A DNA stretch of 64,000 nt from Vibrio sp. 16 (GCF_963681195.1 NZ_OY808998.1:1364001-1428000), one strand, 5' to 3'. Shown: positions 53,547-62,825, counted from the first letter of the stretch. Notes: generated by a model not told the origin, from the sequence alone. Numbers and translations are program-made.

Positions 53547-56500
53547 ATGGATAACCGATTAGGGATTTCAGGTCGTATCGCAGCTGCGTTCCAAAACTCC
53601 GCGATGACGCCACTTTTGGCTCTCGTCGGGATCTTAATGGGCGTGTTTGCCGTAATCGTCACACCAAAAGAGGAAGAGCCGCAGATAGACGTCACCTTCG
53701 CGGATGTCTATATTCCATTTCCAGGTGCTTCACCGAAAGAAGTCGAAAGCTTGGTTACCATGCCAGCCGAGCAAATCATCTCCGAAATTCAAGGTATCGA
53801 TAAGCTCTATTCATTTTCGCAGCCCGACGGCGCGATGATCGTTGCGATTTTCGAAGTAGGTGTGAGTCGAAATGACGCGGTGGTAAGACTTTATAATAAA
53901 CTCTATTCAAACAAAGATTGGATGCCACAAGGTATTGGCGTCGGTGAACCTATCATTAAACCCAAAGGCATTGAGGATGTGCCGATTGTGAGTTTGACGT
54001 TAAGTGATCACTCGGGCCGTCTAGATCAGCAACAGCTTACACAAGTTGCTCATGGGTTAGAGACTGAACTCAAGCGTATTCCTGGTACTCGCGATATCTA
54101 CACGATTGGGGGGCACAACACCATTGTCGATGTTCGCCTTGATCCCGCGAAAATGAACAGCTTTGGTATCACATTGGATCAATTGATCCAACATTTACCT
54201 TCTGCAAATAATAGTTCACCGATGTTGCGCCTTACCCATGATAACCAAGAGTTCCCAGTGCAAATTGGCCAGTTTCTAACCCGTGTGCAAGAAGTTAAGC
54301 AACTGGTGATTGGTCTACATAACAATGCCCCTGTCTATCTTCAAGACGTTGCGGAAGTCACCTTGGGGGCCAACACGCCCACGCAAAATGCATGGACTAG
54401 CGATAAGCAGCAGATTTACCCAGCGGTAACTTTGGCCATCGCTAAAAAAGCAGGCGAAAACGCGGTTAACGTTGCGCAAGCGATTGAAAGCCGAGTTCAA
54501 GAGCTCGAAAATCAACTGATTCCCAAGAGCGTTACGGTCAAGATCACGCGAGATTACGGTAAAACGGCAGCGGATAAGAGTAATACACTCATCGGTAAGT
54601 TGGCATTTGCAACTGCCGCGGTTGTGATTCTTGTTCTGCTTACCATGGGGTGGCGCGAAGCCTTTGTTGTTGGCTTTGCAATCATCGTGACACTTATGAT
54701 CACCTTGTTCGCCTCTTGGGCATGGGGTTTTACACTCAATCGCGTCTCTCTGTTTGCGCTTATCTTTTCTATCGGGATTCTTGTCGACGACGCTATCGTT
54801 GTCGTTGAAAACATCCACCGTCATATGTCGCAGGGGAAAGCGAAGCTGAGCGAGCTTATCCCGAGTGCAGTAGATGAAGTGGGTGGACCGACGATCTTAG
54901 CGACGTTGACGGTTATCGCAGCGTTGTTGCCAATGGCGTTTGTGAGTGGGTTAATGGGCCCTTATATGAGCCCAATTCCGATCAACGCGTCAATGGGGAT
55001 GCTGATTTCTTTGGTGGTCGCGTTTGTGGTTTCTCCTTGGTTAGCTGGCAAGGTGTTAAAGCCGGCAGCACACGGAGAATCAAAATCCGGCAGCACTTTT
55101 TTTCACCGAATCATGTCACCCTTTGTCACCGCAAAAGCGCAGGGCAGAAATCGATTTATGTTGCTGCTTGCGATCTTAGCGCTGATTGCCGGATCCGTTA
55201 TGTTGCCAGTGGTTCAAGCCGTTGTATTGAAGATGCTGCCATTTGACAACAAGTCGGAATTCCAAGTGGTATTGGATATGCCAGAGGGAGCGTCATTGGA
55301 GAAGACTCAGCGTGTGCTATTTGAAATGGGCGCGCAGCTTGATAATGTGCCGGAAGTCACCGATTACCAAATCTACGCTGCTACGGCCGCGCCGATTAAC
55401 TTTAACGGGCTTGTTCGTCATTACTTTATGCGCAACCAATCTCATCAAGGTGATATTCAAGTGAACTTGATTGGGCGGAAAGAGCGCGATCGAGACAGCC
55501 ATGAGATTGCTTCTGCAGTTCGTCCTTTGTTAAACGAAGTCGCGCAAAAGTTTGGTGGCAAAGTCAAAGTGGTTGAGGTACCACCGGGGCCGCCAGTGTG
55601 GTCGCCAATTCTTGCCGAAGTATACGGACCAACGCCGGAGCTTCGTCATCAGGCAGCTCGTGAGATTCGACAAATCTTTAAAGGTACAGAAGACATTGTT
55701 GATGTGGATATGTACTTACCTGAATCACACCAGAAGTGGCAAGTTGTGATCGACCGTAGCAAAGCTGCACATTTTCAAGTGCCTTATGGTGCGATTGTTG
55801 ATGCGCTCGCTACCTCGGTGGGCGGAAAGCCGGTCAGCTACCTACACAGCGAACACAGTAAATATCCGGTTCCGATTCAAGTTCAGGCGAGTGAGAGCGC
55901 TAAAGTAAGGCTAGAGCAAGTTCTGAACATGAAGGTGGGCAGTGTTAATGGTCATGCCTACCCACTGTCTGATTTGGTATCTGTCCGCCAAACACGCATG
56001 GATGACTATATCGTCCACAAAGATATGGTGCCGATGGTTATGGTGGTCGGTGATATGTCTGGCTCGGTTGATAGTCCACTGTACGGCATGTTTACTATTG
56101 GCAGCGCGATCGATGAGAAAATGGATGTCGAGCAATTTTATGTGAACCAACCAGATGGTTTGCAAGGCATCTCTATTTTGTGGGATGGTGAATGGACCAT
56201 TACATACGAAACTTTCCGCGATATGGGCATAGCGTATGCGATAGGGATGGTATTGATTTACTTGCTGGTGGTCGCTCAGTTCAAATCCTATCTTGTCCCA
56301 CTCATCATTATGGCGCCAATTCCGTTGACGATTATAGGTGTTATGCCGGGGCACGCGTTGCTAGGGGCTCAGTTCACTGCAACGTCGATGATTGGCATGA
56401 TCGCGCTTGCAGGGATTATTGTCCGCAACTCAATTCTGTTGGTGGACTTCATTAACCAACAAGTTGAAGAAGGGGTTGAGTTTTCAGAAGCGGTGATTCA

Positions 56501-56696
56501 ATCGGCCGCGGTGAGAGCAAAGCCTATTATGCTGACGGCACTAGCGGCAATGATTGGCGCGGTGTTCATTCTCGACGATCCGATATTTAATGGACTTGCG
56601 ATCAGCTTGATATTCGGCATCTTTGTTTCGACTGTACTCACTCTGCTCGTAATACCTGTCCTGTATTATGTCGCGATGAGAAAGCGCTTTGCTTAG
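53547..56696 (+). CDS. RND efflux transporter in the persulfide-responsive locus
   Basis: A 1049-residue RND pump with 12 helices and two large periplasmic loops. The proton-relay helix has the full acidic pair (I-L-V-D-D-A-I-V-V-V-E-N). The position of the AcrB relay lysine is Arg in I-V-R-N-S-I-L-L-V-D. GGAG at 53536-53539 fits the ATG at 53547 best; GTG 53541 and ATG 53544 are alternatives. It has its own terminator. Its place behind a BigR-type regulator and sulfur importers suggests export of sulfur- or redox-stress metabolites, but the substrate is unknown. Confidence 0.88.
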   Translation: MDNRLGISGRIAAAFQNSAMTPLLALVGILMGVFAVIVTPKEEEPQIDVTFADVYIPFPGASPKEVESLVTMPAEQIISEIQGIDKLYSFSQPDGAMIVAIFEVGVSRNDAVVRLYNKLYSNKDWMPQGIGVGEPIIKPKGIEDVPIVSLTLSDHSGRLDQQQLTQVAHGLETELKRIPGTRDIYTIGGHNTIVDVRLDPAKMNSFGITLDQLIQHLPSANNSSPMLRLTHDNQEFPVQIGQFLTRVQEVKQLVIGLHNNAPVYLQDVAEVTLGANTPTQNAWTSDKQQIYPAVTLAIAKKAGENAVNVAQAIESRVQELENQLIPKSVTVKITRDYGKTAADKSNTLIGKLAFATAAVVILVLLTMGWREAFVVGFAIIVTLMITLFASWAWGFTLNRVSLFALIFSIGILVDDAIVVVENIHRHMSQGKAKLSELIPSAVDEVGGPTILATLTVIAALLPMAFVSGLMGPYMSPIPINASMGMLISLVVAFVVSPWLAGKVLKPAAHGESKSGSTFFHRIMSPFVTAKAQGRNRFMLLLAILALIAGSVMLPVVQAVVLKMLPFDNKSEFQVVLDMPEGASLEKTQRVLFEMGAQLDNVPEVTDYQIYAATAAPINFNGLVRHYFMRNQSHQGDIQVNLIGRKERDRDSHEIASAVRPLLNEVAQKFGGKVKVVEVPPGPPVWSPILAEVYGPTPELRHQAAREIRQIFKGTEDIVDVDMYLPESHQKWQVVIDRSKAAHFQVPYGAIVDALATSVGGKPVSYLHSEHSKYPVPIQVQASESAKVRLEQVLNMKVGSVNGHAYPLSDLVSVRQTRMDDYIVHKDMVPMVMVVGDMSGSVDSPLYGMFTIGSAIDEKMDVEQFYVNQPDGLQGISILWDGEWTITYETFRDMGIAYAIGMVLIYLLVVAQFKSYLVPLIIMAPIPLTIIGVMPGHALLGAQFTATSMIGMIALAGIIVRNSILLVDFINQQVEEGVEFSEAVIQSAAVRAKPIMLTALAAMIGAVFILDDPIFNGLAISLIFGIFVSTVLTLLVIPVLYYVAMRKRFA

Positions 56697-56713
56697 GGCG
56701 TGTTGACTAAACT

Positions 56714-56745
56714 AAAACCCCGCTACGTATCAGCGGGGTTATTTT
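56714..56745. terminator. Terminator between the RND pump and nuclease genes
   Basis: AACCCCGCT (56716-56724) pairs with AGCGGGGTT (56732-56740), followed by ATTTTATTT. The nuclease gene converges and ends here, so it may serve both. Confidence 0.87.
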
Positions 56746-57631
56746 ATTTGGTGAGGGTAATAGGGCAATGGTCGCTGAGTTTGTACCGAAATAAATCGTC
56801 AGTCTTGTAGTTACGCTGCTCGATTTTAGAGACTGAGATTTGATCACTGGTAATCACATGGTCAATCAAAGAGCGGAACTGGTGAGTCTTGCTTGGGTTG
56901 TTGCGCGATCTCACTTTGCAGGTTGCTTTGGTCTCTCTGGTTGCCAATTTTGCAGTTGAGTCCTGTGAAACGATTTCCCATAGCCAATCCTTGGGATAAC
57001 TCATATTGTGGTTGAAGTCGCCCAAAATCATGTAACGTTCGCCATGCGCTTCTCGTTCTCTAATCCAGTGGTTGAGCGCTTCTCCTTGCCTCTTTAATGT
57101 TCGGCACGCATCGTTGTGACGAAAAGCGCCTGAACAGCGTGCCTTCAAGTGGACAGAGAGCGCGTGGATAGGCGTGTCAGATGTCGGTGAGATAACAACA
57201 TAACTCGCAAAGCGCAATTTACTGCGATGGCTTGTGTCAAGTTGAAGGCTCTCTTTCTCAATCACAGAAATGCCTTCGCGTACGGCAAAGCCGGTATATT
57301 GATTGATCGCTGTAAACTGATGCGCGGCATGCTCTGGGTTGCGGCGAGTAGAGAAAAAGACTCGATACTGCTTGCCTATGACTTTGCGCAGAGCCTTTTC
57401 ATCATTCACTTCCTGAAATGCAACGATGTCGCTATCCATAGACGAAAAGTGCGCTGCGAGCGCTGAGTAATCTTTTTCTAAGCGTTGCGACTGCGGAAAT
57501 TTATCGGATGGGGTGGAACTTAACCACTCTAGATTCCATGTGGAAAAGTTGAGTGTCTTTTCGGCATGTACAGAAAAACAGATGGGCAACAGTAAAGTGA
57601 CCAAAAGTGAGCGCAGTTTAGTGTGTGTCAT
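56744..57631 (-). CDS. Secreted endonuclease/exonuclease/phosphatase-family protein
   Basis: A 295-residue EEP-fold enzyme with a signal peptide (residues 1-23, ending V-H-A-E). The fold's motifs are in order: S-T-W-N-L-E-W-L (about 29-36), F-Q-E-V-N-D with the metal-ligand Glu near residue 74, L-S-V-H-L-K-A-R, G-D-F-N-H-N near 205, and the C-terminal S-D-H-C-P-I. All catalytic residues appear present. Likely a periplasmic or extracellular DNase-like phosphodiesterase for nucleic acid scavenging. It is single, facing away from nrdD. Confidence 0.87.
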   Translation of the reverse strand: MTHTKLRSLLVTLLLPICFSVHAEKTLNFSTWNLEWLSSTPSDKFPQSQRLEKDYSALAAHFSSMDSDIVAFQEVNDEKALRKVIGKQYRVFFSTRRNPEHAAHQFTAINQYTGFAVREGISVIEKESLQLDTSHRSKLRFASYVVISPTSDTPIHALSVHLKARCSGAFRHNDACRTLKRQGEALNHWIREREAHGERYMILGDFNHNMSYPKDWLWEIVSQDSTAKLATRETKATCKVRSRNNPSKTHQFRSLIDHVITSDQISVSKIEQRNYKTDDLFRYKLSDHCPITLTK

Positions 57632-57789
57632 ACTCTAACATTCATAAAATGGATTACAGCCTTTATCCTATAAGAGCTTGAAAAAAATCAAGCGTAAATA
57701 TCCTCATTTTTGCAATTTTCATGGTTTTCTTTCAGCCTGAGATCGGTGCCACTAAGATCGCGTTGATCTTAATCTACGGCCTATTTTTA

Positions 57790-57803
57790 TTGATCGAAAT
57801 CAA
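57790..57803. promoter_or_regulatory. Perfect FNR box upstream of nrdD
   Basis: TTGAT-CGAA-ATCAA matches the FNR consensus TTGAT-N4-ATCAA exactly. Centred at about 57796, it would put a class II start near 57838, with a plausible -10 TTAAAT at 57826-57831. This fits anaerobic activation of nrdDG. Confidence 0.8.
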
Positions 57804-57864
57804 TACTTTTTGTCGGTTCATCCCGTTAAATACGCCACAACATCTTGTGTCAGCTTAACAAAAA

Positions 57865-57880
57865 ATAGCCTATATAGTGT
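57865..57880. promoter_or_regulatory. Candidate NrdR box
   Basis: ATAGCCTATATAGTGT matches the NrdR-box consensus (from memory ACACWATATATWGTGT) at 12 of 16 positions. A weaker relative begins at 57892. NrdR boxes normally occur in pairs before nrd operons; the second site here is poor. Confidence 0.35.
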
Positions 57881-57924
57881 ATTTGTGGATAACACTGTGA
57901 ATATACTAAGGGTAAGGAGAATCA

Positions 57925-60045
57925 GTGAATCCAATCGTAATCAAGCGTGATGGCTCTAGAGCAGAATTTACTAGAGACCGCATCCAAGCAGCAGTGGAAG
58001 CAGCAGCGGATCACAATAGCAAAGAAACCGCGATTTACGCACTTAATGTGGCGTTAGCGGTGGAATTAAAGCTACAAGATCGCGATGAAGTTGAGATCAC
58101 TGAAGTTCAAAAACTGGTTGAAGATGAGCTAATGCAAGGCCCTTACAAAGAGCTTGCGCGTGCTTATATTGAATATCGCCATGATCGCGATATCGCCCGT
58201 GAAAAGCAGAGTGCGCTTACTCAAGAAATTGAAGGGTTAATCGAGGAAAGCAACCTTGATTTGATCAATGAAAACGCCAATAAAGATGGCAAGGTTATCC
58301 CTACGCAACGAGATCTATTAGCTGGCATTGTTGCAAAGCACTACGCGAAAACGCACATCCTACCGCGAGACATCGTACAGGCTCACGAGCAGGGGGATAT
58401 TCACTACCATGACCTAGACTATGCGCCGTTCTTCCCAATGTTTAACTGCATGCTCATCGATCTACAAGGCATGCTTACAAGTGGTTTTAAAATGGGCAAC
58501 GCGGAGATCGATACGCCTAAATCTATATCCACAGCGACTGCTGTTACGGCACAAATCATCGCGCAAGTTGCAAGCCATATTTATGGCGGTACCACAATTA
58601 ACCGCATTGATGAAGTCCTTGAGCCGTATGTGCTAACAAGCTACGAAAAACACTTAAAGATTGCCAAAGAATGGAATATTCCAGAGCCGGAAGCGTTCGC
58701 AATGGCGCGCACTGAAAAAGAGTGTTATGACGCTTTCCAGTCTTTGGAATACGAAGTGAACACATTACACACTGCGAATGGTCAAACGCCTTTCGTTACG
58801 TTTGGTTTTGGTTTAGGCACAAGTTGGGCATCGCGTCTTATCCAACAATCTATCCTCAAAAACCGAATTGCGGGACTGGGCAAAAACCGTAAAACGGCGG
58901 TATTCCCTAAACTGGTATTCGGCATCAAAGATGGTCTTAACCACAAAGCGGAAGATCCAAACTACGACATTAAGAAGCTCGCACTGGAGTGTGCTTCTAA
59001 GCGTATGTACCCAGATATCTTGAACTACGACAAACTTGTTGAAATCACCGGTTCTTTCAAGACGCCAATGGGGTGTCGTTCATTCCTTGGCACTTATGAA
59101 GAGAATGGCGAGCTTATTCACGAGGGGCGCAACAACCTCGGCGTTGTTAGCCTAAACTTGCCTCGAATCGCTATTCAGGCGAAAGGCAGTGAAGCCACTT
59201 TCTATCAACTGCTCGATGAGAAGCTGGAACTGGCACGACGTGCACTACAAACACGCATTACGCGTCTTGAAAACGTTAAAGCGCGTGTTGCGCCAATCCT
59301 CTACATGGAAGGGGCGTGTGGCGTTCGTCTAAAAGCGGATGATTCCATTGCTGACATTTTCAAAAATGGCCGCGCGTCTATTTCGTTGGGGTACATTGGT
59401 ATTCACGAGACCGTGAACGCGTTGTTTGGTACCGAAGCGCATGTTTACGATGATGCCCTATTACGCGAGAAAGCGTTGGATATCATCAAGCACATGAAAG
59501 ACGCTGTTAACCAATGGACTGAAGAAACAGGTTACGGTTTTAGCTTGTATGGAACACCGAGTGAGAACTTGTGTAGCCGTTTCTGTCGCATCGACAATAA
59601 AGAGTACGGTGTGATCAAGGGAGTAACCGACAAAGGTTACTACACCAACAGCTTCCACCTTGACGTTGAGAAAAAGGTAAACCCTTACGACAAGATCGAT
59701 TTTGAGATGCCTTATCCTGAGATCTCGAGTGGTGGTTTTATCTGTTACGGTGAGTTTCCTAACATGCAGCGCAACATTGAAGCACTAGAAAACGTTTGGG
59801 ATTACAGCTACACACGCGTTCCTTACTACGGCACCAACACACCGATCGATGAGTGTTACGAGTGTGGTTACAACGGTGAGTTTGAATGTACCAGTAAGGG
59901 CTTCACCTGCCCAAGTTGTGGTAACCATGACTCGACGAAAGTGTCGGTGACACGCCGTGTCTGTGGCTACCTAGGCAGCCCTGATGCTCGTCCGTTTAAC
60001 TTTGGTAAGCAAGAAGAAGTTAAACGTCGCGTTAAGCACCTGTAA
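57925..60045 (+). CDS. nrdD: Anaerobic ribonucleoside-triphosphate reductase NrdD
   Basis: A 706-residue class III ribonucleotide reductase that makes deoxyribonucleotides without oxygen. The N-terminal ATP-cone (about residues 3-92, V-I-K-R-D-G-S-R) is the allosteric domain. The large glycyl-radical barrel follows. Near the C-terminus a Cys-x-x-Cys pair set (C-Y-E-C and C-P-S-C) binds zinc. The radical site is Gly681 in R-V-C-G-Y-L-G, the same position as in E. coli. Start is GTG behind AAGGAG. nrdG, its activase, follows. An FNR box lies upstream. Confidence 0.97.
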   Translation: MNPIVIKRDGSRAEFTRDRIQAAVEAAADHNSKETAIYALNVALAVELKLQDRDEVEITEVQKLVEDELMQGPYKELARAYIEYRHDRDIAREKQSALTQEIEGLIEESNLDLINENANKDGKVIPTQRDLLAGIVAKHYAKTHILPRDIVQAHEQGDIHYHDLDYAPFFPMFNCMLIDLQGMLTSGFKMGNAEIDTPKSISTATAVTAQIIAQVASHIYGGTTINRIDEVLEPYVLTSYEKHLKIAKEWNIPEPEAFAMARTEKECYDAFQSLEYEVNTLHTANGQTPFVTFGFGLGTSWASRLIQQSILKNRIAGLGKNRKTAVFPKLVFGIKDGLNHKAEDPNYDIKKLALECASKRMYPDILNYDKLVEITGSFKTPMGCRSFLGTYEENGELIHEGRNNLGVVSLNLPRIAIQAKGSEATFYQLLDEKLELARRALQTRITRLENVKARVAPILYMEGACGVRLKADDSIADIFKNGRASISLGYIGIHETVNALFGTEAHVYDDALLREKALDIIKHMKDAVNQWTEETGYGFSLYGTPSENLCSRFCRIDNKEYGVIKGVTDKGYYTNSFHLDVEKKVNPYDKIDFEMPYPEISSGGFICYGEFPNMQRNIEALENVWDYSYTRVPYYGTNTPIDECYECGYNGEFECTSKGFTCPSCGNHDSTKVSVTRRVCGYLGSPDARPFNFGKQEEVKRRVKHL

Positions 60046-60091
60046 TTGACCTTTGCCTCGCTCGTATGAGTGGGGCATTGTGAAAACGACT

Positions 60092-60116
60092 AAGCCCTCT
60101 ATTGGGCTTTATTTTT
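60092..60116 (+). terminator. Weak terminator-like hairpin between nrdD and nrdG
   Basis: AAGCCC (60092-60097) pairs with GGGCTT (60104-60109), followed by TATTTTTT. Only a 6-bp stem, so partial termination is likely, setting nrdG below nrdD. Confidence 0.55.
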
Positions 60117-60127
60117 TGAGTTTGAAG

Positions 60128-60598
60128 ATGAATTATCACCAATATTACTCAGTGGATGTGGTCAATGGCCCTGGCACGCGCTGCACCTTGTTTGTTTCTG
60201 GGTGCGTGCATCAATGTCGTGGCTGTTATAACCAGTCTACTCAGCGATTAGATTCGGGAATGGCTTTTACTCAGCAAGCAGAAGACCAAATCATTTCAGA
60301 CTTAAAGGATGAACGAATCAAGCGTCGTGGTCTCTCTTTGTCTGGAGGGGATCCTTTACACCCTGCGAACGTCCCTGACGTTCTCAAGTTAGTGAAGCGA
60401 GTTAAAGCTGAGTGCCCTGACAAAGACATTTGGGTATGGACAGGTTACACCTTGGCAGAGCTGGACGAGGCACAACGCGAGGTGATCCAGTACATCGACA
60501 CGTTAATTGATGGTAAGTTTGAACAGGACAAAAAAGACCTCAACCTTGAATGGCGTGGCAGCTCAAACCAGATTATTCATACCTTCAAGTTGGGTTGA
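60128..60598 (+). CDS. nrdG: Anaerobic ribonucleotide reductase activating protein NrdG
   Basis: A 156-residue radical-SAM activase that installs the glycyl radical on NrdD. The cluster motif S-G-C-V-H-Q-C-R-G-C near residues 24-33 is the C-x3-C-x2-C form, and G-G-D-P-L near residue 76 is the SAM-binding motif. I chose the ATG at 60128 (M-N-Y-H-Q-Y-Y); the longer upstream frame would run through the intergenic hairpin. Length fits the family. Confidence 0.95.
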   Translation: MNYHQYYSVDVVNGPGTRCTLFVSGCVHQCRGCYNQSTQRLDSGMAFTQQAEDQIISDLKDERIKRRGLSLSGGDPLHPANVPDVLKLVKRVKAECPDKDIWVWTGYTLAELDEAQREVIQYIDTLIDGKFEQDKKDLNLEWRGSSNQIIHTFKLG

Positions 60599-60641
60599 AG
60601 AGTGACTTTACACGCGTGCGTGCGAGATATAATTTGTTAAA

Positions 60642-60659
60642 TGTATGTTAAAGTTTACA
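60642..60659. promoter_or_regulatory. TyrR box upstream of the aminotransferase gene
   Basis: TGTATG-TTAAAG-TTTACA fits the TyrR consensus TGTAAA-N6-TTTACA (right arm exact, left arm 4 of 6). It lies 108 bases upstream of the start codon. TyrR control of an aromatic aminotransferase is expected from E. coli tyrB. Confidence 0.6.
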
Positions 60660-60766
60660 GATTTTTATCCTGTTTTGCTCTGAGCCAGTGAAATTTTATT
60701 TCTAGATTTATAATTTAGATGCTAACGTGTTGGTCGTTACTTGAATTTCAAAGGGTTGTGACTTTC

Positions 60767-61948
60767 ATGTTCTCACATTTACCAAAACCAACTTTAGATC
60801 CGATTCTCTCTCTTTCCGTTGCGTACCGTAACGATCCTCGTCCTGACAAAGTCGACTTAGGCATTGGCGTATACAAAAACAGCGCGGGCGAAACGCCAGT
60901 GATGAAGGCGATTTTGCAAGCTCAAAACATCGTTGTTGAAACGCAGAAAACCAAGTCTTACGTTGGTCTCGCAGGATGTGAAGAGTTCAACCAAAGCATG
61001 GTGAACTTACTTCTTGATGGCACTTCCGCGATGGATCGTGTCGCCGCGATTCAAACGCCTGGCGCCAGTGGTGCACTGCGCATGTTGGGTGACTTAATGA
61101 AGGTGGCTCAACCGAATACGACGGTTTGGATTTCAAACCCAAGCTACGTGAACCATCGTCCAGTTATGGAAGCGGCTGGCCTTAAAGTTCGCGAGTACCG
61201 TTATTTCAGCCGTGATACCAAACAAGTCGACGCAGGCGCAATGCTGGATGACCTAGCCAAAGCTGGGCCAGAAGACGTTGTTTTGCTGCATGGTTGCTGT
61301 CATAACCCAACGGGTGCAGATATCGACTTCGATGCGTGGAAAGCGATCACCGAATTGTCACAGAAAAATGGTTTCACACCTTTCGTTGATATTGCTTATC
61401 AAGGTTTTGGTGATGGTCTAGAAGAAGATGCAAAAGGCCTACGTTTTATGGCTGACAACGTCGAGGAAATGCTCATTACAACCTCATGCTCTAAGAACTT
61501 TGGTTTGTACCGCGAGCGCACTGGCGCGGCTATCGTCGTCGGTAAGTCGATGGAAGATGTTGGCAACGCGAAAGGTAAACTACTGACACTTGCTCGTGCG
61601 ACTTACACCATGCCACCTGATCACGGTGCAGCTTTGGTTAAAACTATCCTGCAAAATCAAGACTTAACCGCGGTTTGGAAGCAAGAGTTAAGTGAAATGC
61701 AACAGCGTTTGTTAAACCTTCGTCAAACCTTGTGTGAGGAATTGAGAAATTCGCACAATACTTCACAATTCGATTTCATTGAAAGTCACAAAGGCATGTT
61801 TACTGTGCTAGGCTTTAGCCAAGACCAGATGCTACAACTACGTGAAGAATATGGAATTTATGGCGTGGGTGATGGTCGTATTAACATCGCTGGTCTGACT
61901 GAGAAAGACATTCCGTACGTTGCGGATGCTATTGTTAAAGTGTCTTAA
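60767..61948 (+). CDS. Aromatic amino acid aminotransferase (TyrB/AspC class)
   Basis: A 393-residue class I PLP aminotransferase. N-terminal D-P-I-L-S-L-S-V-A-Y and V-D-L-G-I-G-V-Y-K are typical of the AspC/TyrB group. The PLP lysine is in S-C-S-K-N-F-G-L-Y-R-E-R-T-G near residue 246, which also supplies the phosphate-binding Arg. Near 182 is C-C-H-N-P-T-G. A TyrR box in the promoter favours a TyrB-like role in phenylalanine and tyrosine transamination over a pure aspartate enzyme. Start: ATG at 60767 (M-F-S-H-L-P), the usual family start. Confidence 0.92.
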   Translation: MFSHLPKPTLDPILSLSVAYRNDPRPDKVDLGIGVYKNSAGETPVMKAILQAQNIVVETQKTKSYVGLAGCEEFNQSMVNLLLDGTSAMDRVAAIQTPGASGALRMLGDLMKVAQPNTTVWISNPSYVNHRPVMEAAGLKVREYRYFSRDTKQVDAGAMLDDLAKAGPEDVVLLHGCCHNPTGADIDFDAWKAITELSQKNGFTPFVDIAYQGFGDGLEEDAKGLRFMADNVEEMLITTSCSKNFGLYRERTGAAIVVGKSMEDVGNAKGKLLTLARATYTMPPDHGAALVKTILQNQDLTAVWKQELSEMQQRLLNLRQTLCEELRNSHNTSQFDFIESHKGMFTVLGFSQDQMLQLREEYGIYGVGDGRINIAGLTEKDIPYVADAIVKVS

Positions 61949-61974
61949 TAGACCGAGTTTTTAATTCCGGATCT

Positions 61975-62000
61975 AAGGCTCACTTTTGTGGGCCTTTTTA
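61975..62000 (+). terminator. Terminator after the aminotransferase gene
   Basis: AAGGCTCAC-tttt-GTGGGCCTT has one mismatched pair and is followed by TTTTATT. Confidence 0.8.
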
Positions 62001-62037
62001 TTGCGTGTAACTATTGTCAATTGAATTGGGTGATCGA

Positions 62038-62682
62038 ATGAACAAAACGTGGAAGCTAATTATTCCAGTTATGCTTAGTGGCGGTTTAATGGCGTGTACA
62101 ACAACGGGGCAGACGCCAGTTGAGCCAGAACAAAAACCACAAATTGAAGAGCCTAAAGTCCAAGAGCCAAAGGTCGAAGAAAAAGAAGTGGTCAAAGAAA
62201 CCAAACCTGCGGAAAAACCAAAACAACCTGAGGTTGTCCTAAAAGCGAAAAAAACTTCAGATGGCAAGCTGATTCTCGGTGAGAAGGAATGGGTTTATGT
62301 ACCTGGGTTAGAGCAAAACTTTAGAGCTCGTATCGACACAGGCGCGACCACCTCATCGATCAGTGCTGTCGATATCGAACCTTTTGAACGAGATGGAAAA
62401 GATTGGGTTAAGTTCAAAATTGAACACGAAGGGCATAAGAGTAAAGAAATCGCACTGCCTGTTCAGCGTTGGGTGAAAATTCGTCAATCGAGTGCCGATG
62501 GCACGCAAGAGCGCGCGGTCGTTGATGCATGGATTCAAATTGGTGATCTTAAAGAGAAAACAGAGTTCACTTTGGCTGATCGTACTCATCTTACATTCCC
62601 ACTGCTATTGGGGCGTAGCTTCTTCAAAGACGTCGCAGTCGTGGACGTAAGCCAGCAATATGTCCAAGACAAACACAAGTAA
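62038..62682 (+). CDS. Retropepsin-like (putative ATP-dependent zinc protease/RimB-type) lipoprotein
   Basis: A 214-residue lipoprotein: lipobox L-M-A-C (Cys20), then a Pro/Glu/Lys-rich linker (about residues 25-75) that probably spans the periplasm, then a retropepsin-like domain (about 80-205) with the aspartyl-protease motif I-D-T-G-A-T-T-S-S near residue 101 and a second hydrophobic-Gly (L-L-L-G-R-S-F-F) near the end. The domain belongs to the family often annotated as putative ATP-dependent zinc protease, relatives of RimB. Proteolytic activity is plausible but unproven. I chose ATG 62038 over an upstream in-frame start. Confidence 0.85.
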   Translation: MNKTWKLIIPVMLSGGLMACTTTGQTPVEPEQKPQIEEPKVQEPKVEEKEVVKETKPAEKPKQPEVVLKAKKTSDGKLILGEKEWVYVPGLEQNFRARIDTGATTSSISAVDIEPFERDGKDWVKFKIEHEGHKSKEIALPVQRWVKIRQSSADGTQERAVVDAWIQIGDLKEKTEFTLADRTHLTFPLLLGRSFFKDVAVVDVSQQYVQDKHK

Positions 62683-62695
62683 TCAATAACCAACG

Positions 62696-62728
62696 AAAAA
62701 CCGGCAACTGAAAAGAAGCCGGTTTTTT
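62696..62728 (+). terminator. Terminator after the retropepsin-like gene
   Basis: AAAACCGGC pairs with GCCGGTTTT around a 12-base loop, followed by a T-tract. Confidence 0.87.
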
Positions 62729-62825
62729 TGTGCTGCAAAACCATAAATGTGAATTAGTTCATAAGCAAGAACACACACATTGCGATATCATCCACGCCAA
62801 TCAACAGTGATCCCAATACAAACGG

